From Actinomycetales bacterium (GTDB taxonomy: Bacteria > Actinomycetota > Actinomycetes > Actinomycetales > Dermatophilaceae), in the NCBI GenBank assembly GCA_016715285.1, contig JADKAO010000002.1, forward strand, positions 248,001 to 312,000: 64,000 nt of DNA, read 5' to 3'. Below the pieces are notes generated by a model, which ran no database searches, was not told the origin of the DNA, and was given only the letters and a program-made list of their open reading frames with translations. Every line of letters begins with the position of its first letter. The stretch's first letter is position 1. The position numbers and the translations under genes are program-made. Below, piece by piece: positions 54,408 to 63,762 of this stretch.

Positions 54408-54489
54408 CGGGAACCTTTGGGAACTAGACGCGACGGGATGTGGGGATCGTTGAGGTGATGCGATGGGCGGTTGCTCCTTCGGAACGGAG

Positions 54490-55050
54490 TCAAAGTCCCT
54501 CCAATGTTGCGGGAAGGATGAAGCTCACCGGTTGTGCGCCATCAACTGGGATTGGCTCCCGGACCTCGCACCACTTCAGCTTCCTCATACGATCAGCCGC
54601 TGCATCAGCTGACTCATCCGGAGTTCGGGTGTCAGCCGCAACATAAAGCCCGTCGATTTGACGCTCATCACCCCAAGGGATAGCGGGAGCCACCCAGCCC
54701 GAGACGCACTGAGCCAAGAAGGCGTGGTCGCCGTCGATCCGGATCCGCAACAGGGGGGGATCAAACTCAACTATTGCGGGCTCCCATGCCCAACTCGGTT
54801 GGGATCCGGCTAGAGCTGACTCGTCGCCCACGAGTGAGTGCTGCGGATCCCACTCGTCGAATGGGGCCGGAGGCTCCGACATCGCGCTAGCGCCTGTCGG
54901 CCAAGCCCACAAGATGGAGGTCGGTGGAGCGGACTGCGGAGGTCCAGTCACATGCAACCCATCGAGGTCCTGCCACAGGCAGGTGTAGCCGTTCAGTCGC
55001 TCTTCCACTTCGCCCCATACCAGCCCGACAGGTGTCACCTGATCAGTCAT
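54490..55050 (-). CDS. csx19: Type III-D protein Csx19 (probable)
   Basis: The 186-residue protein has no RAMP signature. It contains YTCLWQDLDGLHVTGPP, LLRIRIDGDHAFLAQCVSGWVAPAIPWGDERQIDGLYVAAD and DRMRKLKWCEVREPI. Its size and position, directly after a Cas7-type gene (8-bp overlap) in a locus with csx10 and TIGR03986, fit Csx19, a type III-D marker of unclear function. The sequence match is from memory of the family and should be treated as probable. Confidence 0.65.
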   Translation of the reverse strand: MTDQVTPVGLVWGEVEERLNGYTCLWQDLDGLHVTGPPQSAPPTSILWAWPTGASAMSEPPAPFDEWDPQHSLVGDESALAGSQPSWAWEPAIVEFDPPLLRIRIDGDHAFLAQCVSGWVAPAIPWGDERQIDGLYVAADTRTPDESADAAADRMRKLKWCEVREPIPVDGAQPVSFILPATLEGL

Positions 55051-56590
55051 GCGTGGGCTCCTCTGAGCTCGAGAGAGAACCGAACCTCGCCATGATGCTG
55101 TTCATTCGCTTCCGTGCCTCAACACCGGTAGGCAAGCAGTCGATGACCAGATCCCGACCAGGCATGGCCTTTTCGGTAACAACTTGCACGGACCCGTAGC
55201 CCCGATTCACTGCGTGACCGAGACCGATGAGGCCATCGTGCAGGTCTTCGATCACGAGGCGCAGCAGTGCGCGGAAATCCTCCGCTAGATCCCCCGCAAG
55301 TGCGCTGGTGTCGAATTGAAGCGTGAACTCGCCCCCTTCCACACCTTCGATCGAGTGCAGCATCCCGCCTCCCGACCCTGGCAAGTGGATAGCGGTATCT
55401 GTCGGCGTCTGCCTCCCGACACCTCCTGTGAAGCGGTCCAGGGGCGCATGAGTCCGCACCCGCATAGGTGGGTCGGCAGGCCATCGCTCGCGAGCGGAGA
55501 TGAACGCGTTGTCGACCCTCACTCGTGAGCGGAGGCCGACTGAAGACGATGAGGTCTCCGCACCCCCATGACCGAACACCTGGCAGGGCAAACAAACATC
55601 TCGCCCGCACTTCTGGTCCATACAGGCATGCACACCGAGGGACCTGAGGATGTATTCCATCCTGCTGCGGACCACTCCTTTGATGGAGGTCGCAGGGATC
55701 GCCGGCTGGAGCGTGCCCGATGTGTTGTGCATGCGACGGAAGGGCAAGGGACCGGTATGCCGTGTCGCCTGGCCGCGAGCGCCGACGGCCAACGGTCCCT
55801 CAGTCTGCATGTGGATGCAGACTGAGACAGTCGTGCGGTCCTGCGTTTGGCCTACCGGGTCGCGCGCTACAGCTTGGGCGAGTTCGACGCCCGACAGGGT
55901 GAGCCACAACTCGAGTCCTGCTTGCGTCGAGAGGTCCAACTCGCCAACTTTGAGGTCACTCACCTGGCATCGGCCTCGGCCCGTTGACGTGCCGCGGCCA
56001 ATGAGCGGCTGCCAAGCAGCCAAGATGTCGATGAGGGTCTTAACGTCCTCCTGGTCCGCTTCGTCCCAACGAAGGTGGGCCTCGAACTTCGTGCCGGCAG
56101 GGAGGAACTCGTGTTGTCGCAACGTGTTGACCCGTGCCGCCCCCGTGTGTCGATTGATGGCCGTTGACATCCATCTGCGACGAGTCGACCAGGTCTCGCC
56201 ATTCGCGCCGCCCGACTCCAGGACGAAGCCCTCGGCAAGGGCCTGGGCGTCTGTCGACTCGACCTCATCGGGGAGCGACGCATCGTCGCCCTGCAAGGCC
56301 GTCCCGAGAACCCAGACTGGGCTAGCGACAGATTCGCGATCTGAGACGTGGCCGAACCACTTCTCTGCCTTGGCTTTTCCGTCCTGTGATGGACCAAGCA
56401 CACGCTCGACCTCGGCCCTGAGCGCGCCTGCCAGCGATGTGCCGGGGATGTGCGGACGTCCTCGATGGTCCGTGTCGATCACAGCATCCGCTTTGTCCCT
56501 TCGCACCGGGGCCGGAGTCAGCACCCCACCGCCCTCCACCATGGTGATACTGAAAGTGATGTAGCTCTGGCGGCGGCCGGGGACCGTCAT
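55043..56590 (-). CDS. Fused double Cas7 (Csm3-like) RAMP protein
   Basis: The 515-residue protein holds two Cas7 RAMP units. Unit 1 includes SYITFSITMVEGGGVLTPAPV, an Asp-rich loop (DKADAVIDTDHRG) where the target-cleaving Asp may lie, and PHIPGTSLAGALRAEVERVLG. Unit 2 includes TTVSVCIHMQTEGPLAVGAR and PAIPATSIKGVVRSRMEYILRSLG, a cysteine cluster (CMDQKCGRDVCLPCQVFGHGG) and LIGLGHAVNRGYGSVQV. Double and multiple Cas7 fusions are characteristic of III-D. It overlaps csx10 by 4 bp. Confidence 0.85.
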   Translation of the reverse strand: MTVPGRRQSYITFSITMVEGGGVLTPAPVRRDKADAVIDTDHRGRPHIPGTSLAGALRAEVERVLGPSQDGKAKAEKWFGHVSDRESVASPVWVLGTALQGDDASLPDEVESTDAQALAEGFVLESGGANGETWSTRRRWMSTAINRHTGAARVNTLRQHEFLPAGTKFEAHLRWDEADQEDVKTLIDILAAWQPLIGRGTSTGRGRCQVSDLKVGELDLSTQAGLELWLTLSGVELAQAVARDPVGQTQDRTTVSVCIHMQTEGPLAVGARGQATRHTGPLPFRRMHNTSGTLQPAIPATSIKGVVRSRMEYILRSLGVHACMDQKCGRDVCLPCQVFGHGGAETSSSSVGLRSRVRVDNAFISARERWPADPPMRVRTHAPLDRFTGGVGRQTPTDTAIHLPGSGGGMLHSIEGVEGGEFTLQFDTSALAGDLAEDFRALLRLVIEDLHDGLIGLGHAVNRGYGSVQVVTEKAMPGRDLVIDCLPTGVEARKRMNSIMARFGSLSSSEEPTHD

Positions 56591-57666
56591 AAGGTCGTCT
56601 CCTTCAGCATCGAGTTCCCCTCACTCAGCTGGGTCTTCACAGCAAACGGCGATTGGCGCAGATGACCGAATCCCTCATGCCTGCGCAACCCCAAACCCCT
56701 CCCGAGTAGCGAGATCACCTTGTCCCTATCGAAGGAACCATGACCTCCAGGACTAATCGCGAACGTGCTCCCAGCGCACACGGCGAGCTCAGTGTGCTTC
56801 GGGAGACCGCTCGCCACGTGCCAGCCTCCGATCCGCTCCCACCGACTCCAGGCTTTCGCCACGGTGGCTTGCTGCCCGAGAACGCGCGACAACTCTGCCT
56901 CTGAAGGGTGAGGAAGTGAGCGTCCCTGATCGTCGACAAAGATGGCCGGAGCCACCAACCTGAGCAGCAGTGTTCCGTTCTTGAGCACATCGGGCTCAGG
57001 GGTCTGCGTGAGTTCTTCGAAGTTGACCGCCGCACCACCCTGCGCGGTGCGGCGGCCCCCGATGCGGACGTGAGACAACGACGTCAGCACCCCCAGCAGG
57101 TCGCTCGGACCCTCGATGACGCCCGTGAACGTCGTGTCACCACCTCGGGGATCGAGGCTCGCTCGGCTGAAGAGCAGCCCTTTGACGGCAGTCCCGTCCT
57201 GACCCACGACGACACTCGAACGGGTCACCACGGAAGGAGTAGCCGCGAGTCCTCGTTTCCCTTCGATGCGTTGGCGACACTGATCAACCGGGCAAACCTC
57301 CGGGTGTGTGAAGTCGTCTTCGTGCGCGGCATCGAAGCGATGCGAAAGGTCTGCGTCTTCATGTTTATGCCCGAAGACCGAGAGCGGCACGGGAAGTTGC
57401 CCTCCGGCATACAGAGGGCTGAATCTCACGTTGCCCTCAAAGAGGCTGACAAACTGTTTCCTCTGGTCGGGCTCGAGGTCGAAGCGACCCGTCCGCGTGC
57501 GGACTGCATGCTGCGTTAGCCAGGCGTTGGCTAGCGCACCACGGACTACCCACCCGGGGACATACGTCTCTGTTCGGTTGAGTTGATCGCTGGTCGCCAG
57601 CGTGGCCAGCTGAGCTGGCTCAGCGAGCTTGAGCATGACCGCCTTGGCTGCGCGCGCTGACGTCAT
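56587..57666 (-). CDS. csx10: Type III-D RAMP protein Csx10
   Basis: The 359-residue protein has an N-terminal RAMP strand region with PGWVVRGALANAWLTQH, a possible zinc-binding section (CPVDQC with nearby His), PLYAGGQLPVPLSVFGHKH, VRIGGRRTAQGGAAVNFEE and a C-terminal glycine-rich loop, VISLLGRGLGLRRHEGFGHLR. This fits Csx10, the Cas5-like subunit of III-D complexes that caps the crRNA 5' handle. It overlaps its neighbours by 4 bp on both sides. Confidence 0.82.
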   Translation of the reverse strand: MTSARAAKAVMLKLAEPAQLATLATSDQLNRTETYVPGWVVRGALANAWLTQHAVRTRTGRFDLEPDQRKQFVSLFEGNVRFSPLYAGGQLPVPLSVFGHKHEDADLSHRFDAAHEDDFTHPEVCPVDQCRQRIEGKRGLAATPSVVTRSSVVVGQDGTAVKGLLFSRASLDPRGGDTTFTGVIEGPSDLLGVLTSLSHVRIGGRRTAQGGAAVNFEELTQTPEPDVLKNGTLLLRLVAPAIFVDDQGRSLPHPSEAELSRVLGQQATVAKAWSRWERIGGWHVASGLPKHTELAVCAGSTFAISPGGHGSFDRDKVISLLGRGLGLRRHEGFGHLRQSPFAVKTQLSEGNSMLKETTL

Positions 57667-58298
57667 GACTCACCGCCGGATATGACGCGAGTGTCTGGGA
57701 GTACCCTCGCCCAGTCGGTCTCCCAAGTTGCTGACTCGCCGCCTGGACCTCGGACGTCGGGGATCGTGACCCCCACGGAACCCAGTCCCCTCCGGCGCCA
57801 AGCCCCCACGTAATGAACGCTCCGGCCAGCTAGGCGAAGCAAAGCCGCGTGGCGCTCAACCTCCTCGCTACCGAGTGACTTCGCGAAGGGCGTGGACACC
57901 GTGAACATGGCCGTTGTTGCGTAAGTGCTCGACGCCATGACCAATTGGTCGCGAGAAGCTGCCAAGGTCTGGTCATCGATCTCTACACGGTGGCGCAAGG
58001 TGGGTGCCTCCCAACGGGGGTGCGGGACTGGCTTAGCCCACGTCCATGGGCTCGGCATCCTGGGCGTTCCAAAGACGTCACGGATCAATGCCGCGTGCTC
58101 GCTCCCATCCTTGAGCAGGTGGGTTACATCGACATCGAGAAGTCGGCATGCCTCCGCACGCATCAGCCCCTTGAGGTGGTCTGCGGGCAACGGGTCCCGC
58201 ACGTCGACTGCTACATCGAGTCCATCGAGCGGGTATGCCGCCCCGACCCGGAAACGAGCGTGGAAAGTGATCTGGAAGGTCAGCACGACATCGCTCAC
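57663..58298 (-). CDS. Cas7-like RAMP subunit
   Basis: From GTG 58298, which overlaps the cas10 stop by 4 bp, the product is 211 residues. It shows VVLTFQITFHARFRVGAAYP, PLPADHLKGLMRAEACRLLDVD (a degenerate IPGSSLKGxxR motif) and HYVGAWRRRGLGSVGVTIPD, the C-terminal Gly-rich loop of RAMPs. It is probably a backbone subunit of the effector. Catalytic residues cannot be assigned with confidence. Confidence 0.78.
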   Translation of the reverse strand: MSDVVLTFQITFHARFRVGAAYPLDGLDVAVDVRDPLPADHLKGLMRAEACRLLDVDVTHLLKDGSEHAALIRDVFGTPRMPSPWTWAKPVPHPRWEAPTLRHRVEIDDQTLAASRDQLVMASSTYATTAMFTVSTPFAKSLGSEEVERHAALLRLAGRSVHYVGAWRRRGLGSVGVTIPDVRGPGGESATWETDWARVLPDTRVISGGES

Positions 58299-60139
58299 GG
58301 CGCGACCACCTTTGGAGGCTCCGGCCACCATCTCGCGATATCCAGGCAAAGGCGGAGATGATTGCGCAAGTCTGGCTCGGTCGCGAGATTTTCGCTTGTG
58401 GACGCTGGTGCAGTCATGAGCGCCTTCGCGATCCCGGGGTCTTCAAGGTCGGCCACCCGGCGACCCAGGGTCTCGGCCGCCCCCTCCTTTCCCTCGCGAC
58501 ACTCGCGAAGCAGCCCCGTCAGCATGGAGCGATGTGATCGGCTCGTGCTTGCGAGGGCATCCAGAGCACCGCCCTGAGAGTTGAGCCATTTGACGGTCAC
58601 AGGTCGGCGCTGCAATCCGATGTGGCCGGACACGGGCACGCGCGACGGCTCTCGCTGGGGTGGTCGCTCCCCATCCGCCGTCAGGTCATGGAAGGCGATA
58701 GTGGCATCCGACACGGACAACCCCTCGTTCTCGGGGGTGACGCTGCTGGACGCCTTGGTTGCTTCGTCCGTGACGACGTCCGTGCTTCCCTTGGCGTGCC
58801 CCAGCTGCGCTTCCGCTTTCTCGACAACGTCGGCGAAAGGATGGCTGCTGTGATGGAAGACCATCCCTATTGAGAGGGTGGGTGGCCTGTCAGCACCAAA
58901 GGCTAGGCGGAGTGGATTCGTGACCGGCCCGGGAACCGAAGTGGACTCACGTTCGAGTTCCGCACTCTTAAGGTCCTCAACATGAGCGTGGTGCGCAGTA
59001 CAGGCGCGTTCAAATGAGCCTGCCAAATGTCGCGCAAAAGTCCACGCGTGCGCGGCAGGCACCGATAGCAGCAGGTCGTCGCCGCCGGCGACATGAACAA
59101 GGACCGGCGGGGCGGGGTCGTCCTGGTTGGCGTCACCGCTCTCGCGGTGCCGCTCAACCCATTCGCGGAAGGTCGTCCGTGTGGACTCCACGATGGCCTG
59201 TTTGGTTGCCCAGTCCAAGCTCGAGACCACCTTGTTCTTCGGCACAAGCGTGCTGGGGTCGTCCTTGGCAGCGCCCCGTCGCTCAGTAAGCCACTCCTTC
59301 ATGAGAGCACCGATCCCATTACCGTCCGCCATGATGAGAGCCAGGTGGGTCGCCGCATCCCCCTCCCTGGAATCCCCTCGCGCAGCTAGCTCAGAGAAGT
59401 CCGAAGGGAAGAGATCGACCTGGTCTTTTGCTAGCGGGTCTTTCATTAGGAGGCTGTTCAATGCCTGCGCAAGATCACGTTGCGAGGCGGGCAGGCGTCC
59501 GATGACGGTTGCCTTACTGCGTCCTGCGAGAGCGAAGCGAGAAGCGCAGTCCGGACAAAGGTCCATGCTCAACGGATCCTCGTGCTTCTCAATGATCGGC
59601 AGTTCCTTCCAAATAACTCGCGCTTGTCGGCAGCCTTGACATGCTCGGGCGAGCACCAGTTCGTCGACATCGCCTGCGAAGTCAAGCAAGATATCGCCGC
59701 TGCGCACCCGAATCTCCATGTCAGTCGCGTATGCCTCCACGTAGCTCGCGCCGCGGCCCCATGTTGCCGTGAGCGGACACGCTGGGAGGTTGGACCGGAT
59801 GTGCTCAGCGACCAGCAGCGCTGCCGTCCGCGCACGTTCACGGGCGACGTCCTCGTCAGATCCGTCATCTGGGAATCGGAGAGGAGCGACGCCGGAGATC
59901 TCACCAGCTTCTGGATTCCACTCAAGGCCGATCGGCAGTCCTGACTTTGCGGGAGACGCTGCCGCTGACGTGATCAGCTCATGGATCTCCTTTTGAGAGG
60001 TCGCCTTCGCAAGTCGATAGGACCCGCCGCGCCGAAACCTCAAACGCGCAGTCCGACCCAGCCAGGTCTGGATACGCACCGCCGCGACATCGACGTACCA
60101 GTACGTTGGTTGCATCCCAACCGCCTGCCCAGACGTCAT
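58295..60139 (-). CDS. cas10: Type III CRISPR Cas10 with intact cyclase motif
   Basis: The 614-residue protein starts at ATG 60139, overlapping the upstream stop by one base (TGATG). It lacks an N-terminal HD nuclease. A zinc finger (ACQGC ... LCPDC) occupies residues about 165-200, Palm 1 includes LALIMADGNGIGALMKEW (about 265-280) and Palm 2 carries VAGGDDLLLSVP near residue 350. GGDD predicts synthesis of cyclic oligoadenylates from ATP on target RNA binding. Without HD, DNA cleavage in cis is unlikely, so immunity should depend on the signalling branch, pointing to the SAVED-like protein. Confidence 0.93.
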   Translation of the reverse strand: MTSGQAVGMQPTYWYVDVAAVRIQTWLGRTARLRFRRGGSYRLAKATSQKEIHELITSAAASPAKSGLPIGLEWNPEAGEISGVAPLRFPDDGSDEDVARERARTAALLVAEHIRSNLPACPLTATWGRGASYVEAYATDMEIRVRSGDILLDFAGDVDELVLARACQGCRQARVIWKELPIIEKHEDPLSMDLCPDCASRFALAGRSKATVIGRLPASQRDLAQALNSLLMKDPLAKDQVDLFPSDFSELAARGDSREGDAATHLALIMADGNGIGALMKEWLTERRGAAKDDPSTLVPKNKVVSSLDWATKQAIVESTRTTFREWVERHRESGDANQDDPAPPVLVHVAGGDDLLLSVPAAHAWTFARHLAGSFERACTAHHAHVEDLKSAELERESTSVPGPVTNPLRLAFGADRPPTLSIGMVFHHSSHPFADVVEKAEAQLGHAKGSTDVVTDEATKASSSVTPENEGLSVSDATIAFHDLTADGERPPQREPSRVPVSGHIGLQRRPVTVKWLNSQGGALDALASTSRSHRSMLTGLLRECREGKEGAAETLGRRVADLEDPGIAKALMTAPASTSENLATEPDLRNHLRLCLDIARWWPEPPKVVAP

Positions 60140-62208
60140 CAGCGGCCACCCAGACCTTGATTCTCCTCCAGAATGTCTGGCAAGACGGTCAGAGGCCCCC
60201 CACCTTTGCCGCCTATTCCTGAAGTCTTTTTCCAAAAATCGAAAGCAGCATCATATTCCGGTGTGCCTCGTGTGTACGATGTGTTGGCGGGGTACCACAC
60301 GTCTTTGTCGGGAACGGCATTGAGAGTCAGCGCTTTCGCTAGTTCTTCAAACAAAGTCTTTCGCCACGAGGGCATCGGCTGACCGAGAGAGGCCTTATAT
60401 GCCTCGACACACGAATCCTGCGAAGTCACCGACGACGCGTCGTCCTCGCGAGACTCCACCGACGAATATCGCGCCTTGGCTGACCAAGCCATGAATCCAT
60501 TGACTTTCATTGTGACGGCACCCCAACCGAAGGGCCGTCCGCCGCCGACGCTCGTCACAATCGGATGAGCAGCATCCTTCGCTGTCAGCACCTTGCCGGG
60601 GTCTATGGCAGCTAATAGTGAACCGATTTGTTGTTGCCTCAGATTCTCAAAAGACACTCTAAACTCAAACGTTGAATTCTTATGGATGATTTGAACCTGC
60701 TCGATGATCTCCTTCGGCTTTCGGGGTGGCTCTTCTTCGAAGTGATGATCTCGAGCTCTCCATCTCTCGGCGAGACCTTTATGAGGCTGGGTGCGCCAAT
60801 AGAATTTCCGCCCGCGAATGCGGCGCGGCGAAGCCGTGTCATCGAGTGCACTACCCCATTGCGCGAGCGGATGCACCTTGCCGAATCCGCCGGACTTGCT
60901 TTCCAAATAGAACTGTCCGGCGGTGGGGCGTGGCTGAGCTAGAGGAGCTCTGAATCCTATTGTGCCTGCACCTCCAATGACTGACCTAGCGTCGTCGATG
61001 CGGATGTGTCCACGGTAGGAGTCCTGGGTAGCCTTCGTGTCGGGGGCGCGTCCCAGCTGGGACGCAGAACCAAACACCTCACAGGAGGGGCACAGCTTCT
61101 GCGGAGAGGAGCAGGGCTCCCAGCCCTCGATACGCTTACCCATGCGCCCGTCACTGTGTCTCCGCCAGGCGACAGATAGGCGCACCTCTTGGACTTCAAA
61201 ATCTGCGGACCACCGTGAGCTGGCGCCTTTCGGCCACTCTGCCTTGACCCACACCGGAAGGTCCTTGGGTTTTCCTGCCCAGCGTTTTCGATAGCCAACA
61301 ACAGTTTCTGAGCCCGGCTTGCACACTGGAACGAATTCCGTCGCGCCGGCGTCATTCTTTGTGCCAATGTCTTCGCTTCCTTCGATGGCACGCGCGAAGC
61401 TCTTGCGCGCCTCTTCTCCGACGAGGTGAGCACGCCCCGACCCCTTGCGCCCGCAGGCAAACCAGACAGCACCTGGGTCATCGGGCCTGGCTTTAGTATC
61501 TGTCACGAGGACAACCCACTCGCCGGTCCCGATTGTCACGGAACCATCCCCTACCTGAAGCCTCTTCTTGCCTGAGGAACGCTCCTCACCCTCGCTGTCA
61601 CGGAATTTTGTCGAGAATCGTAGAGAGTCCAGATCAACAAGATCTCCAGTTTTTGGGAGACTTGAAAACTGATCTGACCTGACCCAAATAACATCACCGC
61701 ACAACTGAACACGCGTTGGCATTCCCTGCGCCTCTTCGGTCACTATCGCCATACGCAGGCTTCCATTGTTGGATTGCGTCCCGCGAAGACGTAGGTCGTC
61801 TGAAACCTGGGTGGTCATGGCCAGTCGATGGACAGCTTGATATTGCTCATCGACGACACGCAGGCATGAGTTATTCATCGCCTCGTGCACTGACCTTATT
61901 GCCCCGTGAAGTGAGCTTCCCGGAATGATGAAAGGGTTACCCTTCTCGCTGCTCGAATCCGGTCCCAAACCAGGAGGCTTTAGCCGAGGTGGCGCAGCGA
62001 CTGGATAGCCTTTGTGAACGCCCATCTCGTCATCGTTGAGAGGACCAAGTAGGAGGGGAGTAACACACGTGACCGTTACCGTGAAGGTTCCGTCGAGACA
62101 GCCAGCAGTCTGCTTTGAGTGGCCTTGGATCCTTTCAGAACGCTCCGGTGGCTCGCTGGGCAGCGACACGAACGTATACGGGTTGATGACCACGACGACT
62201 CCTCGCAT
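60139..62208 (-). CDS. TIGR03986-type large RAMP protein
   Basis: The 689-residue protein starts near VVVINPYTFVSLP, close to the typical start of the TIGR03986 family, and contains CLDGTFTVTVTCVTPLLLG, GNPFIIPGSSLHGAIRSVHEAM (Cas7 signature), a cysteine pair (LCPSCEVFGSASQLGRAP), the segment YRGHIRIDDARSV and VTSVGGGRPFGWGAVTMKVNGF near the C-terminal end. It belongs to III-D loci and probably forms part of the crRNA-bound backbone. It is the first gene of the operon. The 267 bases upstream, to the dedA start, should hold the promoter. Confidence 0.88.
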   Translation of the reverse strand: MRGVVVVINPYTFVSLPSEPPERSERIQGHSKQTAGCLDGTFTVTVTCVTPLLLGPLNDDEMGVHKGYPVAAPPRLKPPGLGPDSSSEKGNPFIIPGSSLHGAIRSVHEAMNNSCLRVVDEQYQAVHRLAMTTQVSDDLRLRGTQSNNGSLRMAIVTEEAQGMPTRVQLCGDVIWVRSDQFSSLPKTGDLVDLDSLRFSTKFRDSEGEERSSGKKRLQVGDGSVTIGTGEWVVLVTDTKARPDDPGAVWFACGRKGSGRAHLVGEEARKSFARAIEGSEDIGTKNDAGATEFVPVCKPGSETVVGYRKRWAGKPKDLPVWVKAEWPKGASSRWSADFEVQEVRLSVAWRRHSDGRMGKRIEGWEPCSSPQKLCPSCEVFGSASQLGRAPDTKATQDSYRGHIRIDDARSVIGGAGTIGFRAPLAQPRPTAGQFYLESKSGGFGKVHPLAQWGSALDDTASPRRIRGRKFYWRTQPHKGLAERWRARDHHFEEEPPRKPKEIIEQVQIIHKNSTFEFRVSFENLRQQQIGSLLAAIDPGKVLTAKDAAHPIVTSVGGGRPFGWGAVTMKVNGFMAWSAKARYSSVESREDDASSVTSQDSCVEAYKASLGQPMPSWRKTLFEELAKALTLNAVPDKDVWYPANTSYTRGTPEYDAAFDFWKKTSGIGGKGGGPLTVLPDILEENQGLGGR

Positions 62209-62475
62209 CAGGGGAGGTAATGCGTTGCCTACGGCCGCAGGAATCCAGCGGCTAGGAGAGCAGCCTATTCAAGCGTCAGAAAACGTGCTCGCTGGACGCC
62301 CACTCGTTTTGAGGTGTGCGTCACTCTCGTGGGAAGTCACGGCAGGCCCGAGAGGCGCAGCCTGTCTCAGGACGGTCTCGAAGTGCCGTCCAGCTCGGCT
62401 CCTGGCGGTGTGCCGTCGGTGGCACTCGCCTGCGGGATTAGGGGGACTCAAGCACACGGCATACCCTCGTATGCC
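62209..62475. promoter_or_regulatory. Divergent region between the III-D operon and dedA
   Basis: No gene is recognised. It must carry promoters for both sides. A perfect palindrome, ACGGCATAC-CCTC-GTATGCCGT, at 62457-62478 joins the two orientations of the window's recurrent motif and overlaps the proposed dedA GTG start (62476). Confidence 0.45.
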
Positions 62476-63209
62476 GTGACTCCTCCCACTCTTGGCCCTG
62501 ACTGGATGGACCCTGCCTGGCTCCTCGAACGATTCGGGGCCCAGATGTTTTGGGTGTCCTGCGCGATCGTGTTCATCGAGTGCGGGCTGCTCTTCCCGAT
62601 CTTGCCGGGTGACTCGCTGCTGTTCTCGGTGGGGATGTTCATCAACCGCGCTGAGGCGGGCGAAGCCGGCATCCACATGTCGATCTGGCTCGCGTGCCTG
62701 CTGCTGTCGACCTTTGCCTTCCTCGGCAACGTCGTCGGGTATGAGATCGGGCGCGCCATCGGTCCGGCGATCTTCCGGCGCAACGGGCGGTTCACGAAGC
62801 GCGAATGACTTTGACAAGACGCACGAGTTTTTCGAGCGGTACGGCAACAAGGCGCTGGTGATTGGCCGGTTCGTGCCCGATCGTGCGGACGTTCATCACG
62901 GTCGTCGCGGGGCCGGCCAGATGGAGCGGCGGCGATTCTTCACCTGGTCACTCGTCAGGGGCAATCCTCTGGGCCACAGGGGTGACCCTGCTCGACTACT
63001 TCCTCGGCGGGATCCCGTTCTTGCAGAAGAACATTGAGGCCGCGCTCGTCGCGAGTGTCCTCGTGTCGGTGCTGCCGATGGTGTTTGAGTGGTGGCGTCA
63101 CCGCCGCCAGGCGGATGAGCCCCGCGAGGCGGCGGTCGAGGCTCAGCAGATCGTCGACGAGGTGGGCGCGACAACTGAGCCCGGAGCTCCTCGCCCGGGC
63201 GTGGTGTGA
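62476..63209 (+). pseudogene. DedA-family membrane protein with four single-base indels
   Basis: The intact start reads LGPDWMDPAWLLERFGAQMFWVSCAIVFIECGLLFPILPGDSLLFSVGMF, and the family motif continues as FLGNVVGYEIGRAIG. The frame then breaks: extra G near 62807 (GAATGACTTT), extra C near 62875 (GTGCCCGATC), one G missing near 62919 and an extra base near 62956. Joining frames gives FDKTHEFFERYGNKALVIGRFVP, VRTFITVVAG, MERRRFFTWSLV and GAILWATGVTLLDYFLGGIPFLQ, a normal DedA. Such proteins flip lipids or support membrane homeostasis. Four indels within about 160 bases indicate decay or a low-quality stretch. Confidence 0.85.
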
Positions 63210-63217
63210 CCTATGAA

Positions 63218-63256
63218 AATGGCCGCAGCTACTGGCGGGCGGTAGCTGCGGCCATT
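63218..63256. terminator. Terminator hairpin between dedA and lemA
   Basis: A perfect 15-bp stem (63218-63232 with 63242-63256) with a nine-base loop separates the convergent dedA and lemA remnants and is preceded by A-rich sequence, so it should work in both directions. Confidence 0.85.
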
Positions 63257-63262
63257 CATGCG

Positions 63263-63690
63263 CTAGTTCAAGCCCGGCCTACTGGGTCGGCGGCTGCCAG
63301 GGACCGGGAGCGTCCTACGCGGGCGCGCCACCCGCGCCAGCCCCAGGCGCACCAGCGGGCGAAGCTGCTGACCGGCATACGGACCAGCTTGTCCCACAGC
63401 GGGAGCACCCGGGTTCGGGTCAAACGAGACCTTGGGCGCCTCGCGCTCAACCACGCTCTCCAACTCGAAGTACTCCGCCTTGCGTGACGCCCGCAGGCCC
63501 GGCGATGAAGTTCGTCGGGATGCTCTCAACCTTGGTGTTGAGCTCCTTGACATTGGCGTTGTAATAACGCCGCGCGCTCGCCCGATCCGGTCCTCCGTTG
63601 ACGGCAATTCCTGCTGCAGCGCAGTGAAATTCGCGTTGGCCTTGAGGTCCGGGTAGGCCTCAACAACTGCGTTCAACCGCTCGCGAAAAT
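63263..63690 (-). pseudogene. LemA-family remnant, 5'-truncated and frameshifted
   Basis: Recognisable LemA pieces are LNAVVEAYPDLKANANFTALQQEL, then RRYYNANVKELNTKVESIPTNFIAG in a shifted frame, then KAEYFELESVVEREAPKVSFDPNPGAPAVGQAGPYAG. Two compensating indels near 63575 and 63500 explain the shifts. The N-terminal membrane helix and first helical half are missing, since the sequence before HDFRERLN is unrelated, so no functional product is expected. Confidence 0.82.
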
Positions 63691-63762
63691 CATGACGAGC
63701 TCCCTATATCGGTTGGTGAGCCTGATCCTAAGCCAGCGGTATGCCGTGTGCCGGCAAGACGG

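Noticed and set aside
57070..58361. Plus-strand frames opposite csx10 and the RAMP gene
   Set aside because: They lie antisense to genes linked by 4-bp overlaps with clear RAMP motifs. Their products show no recognisable features.
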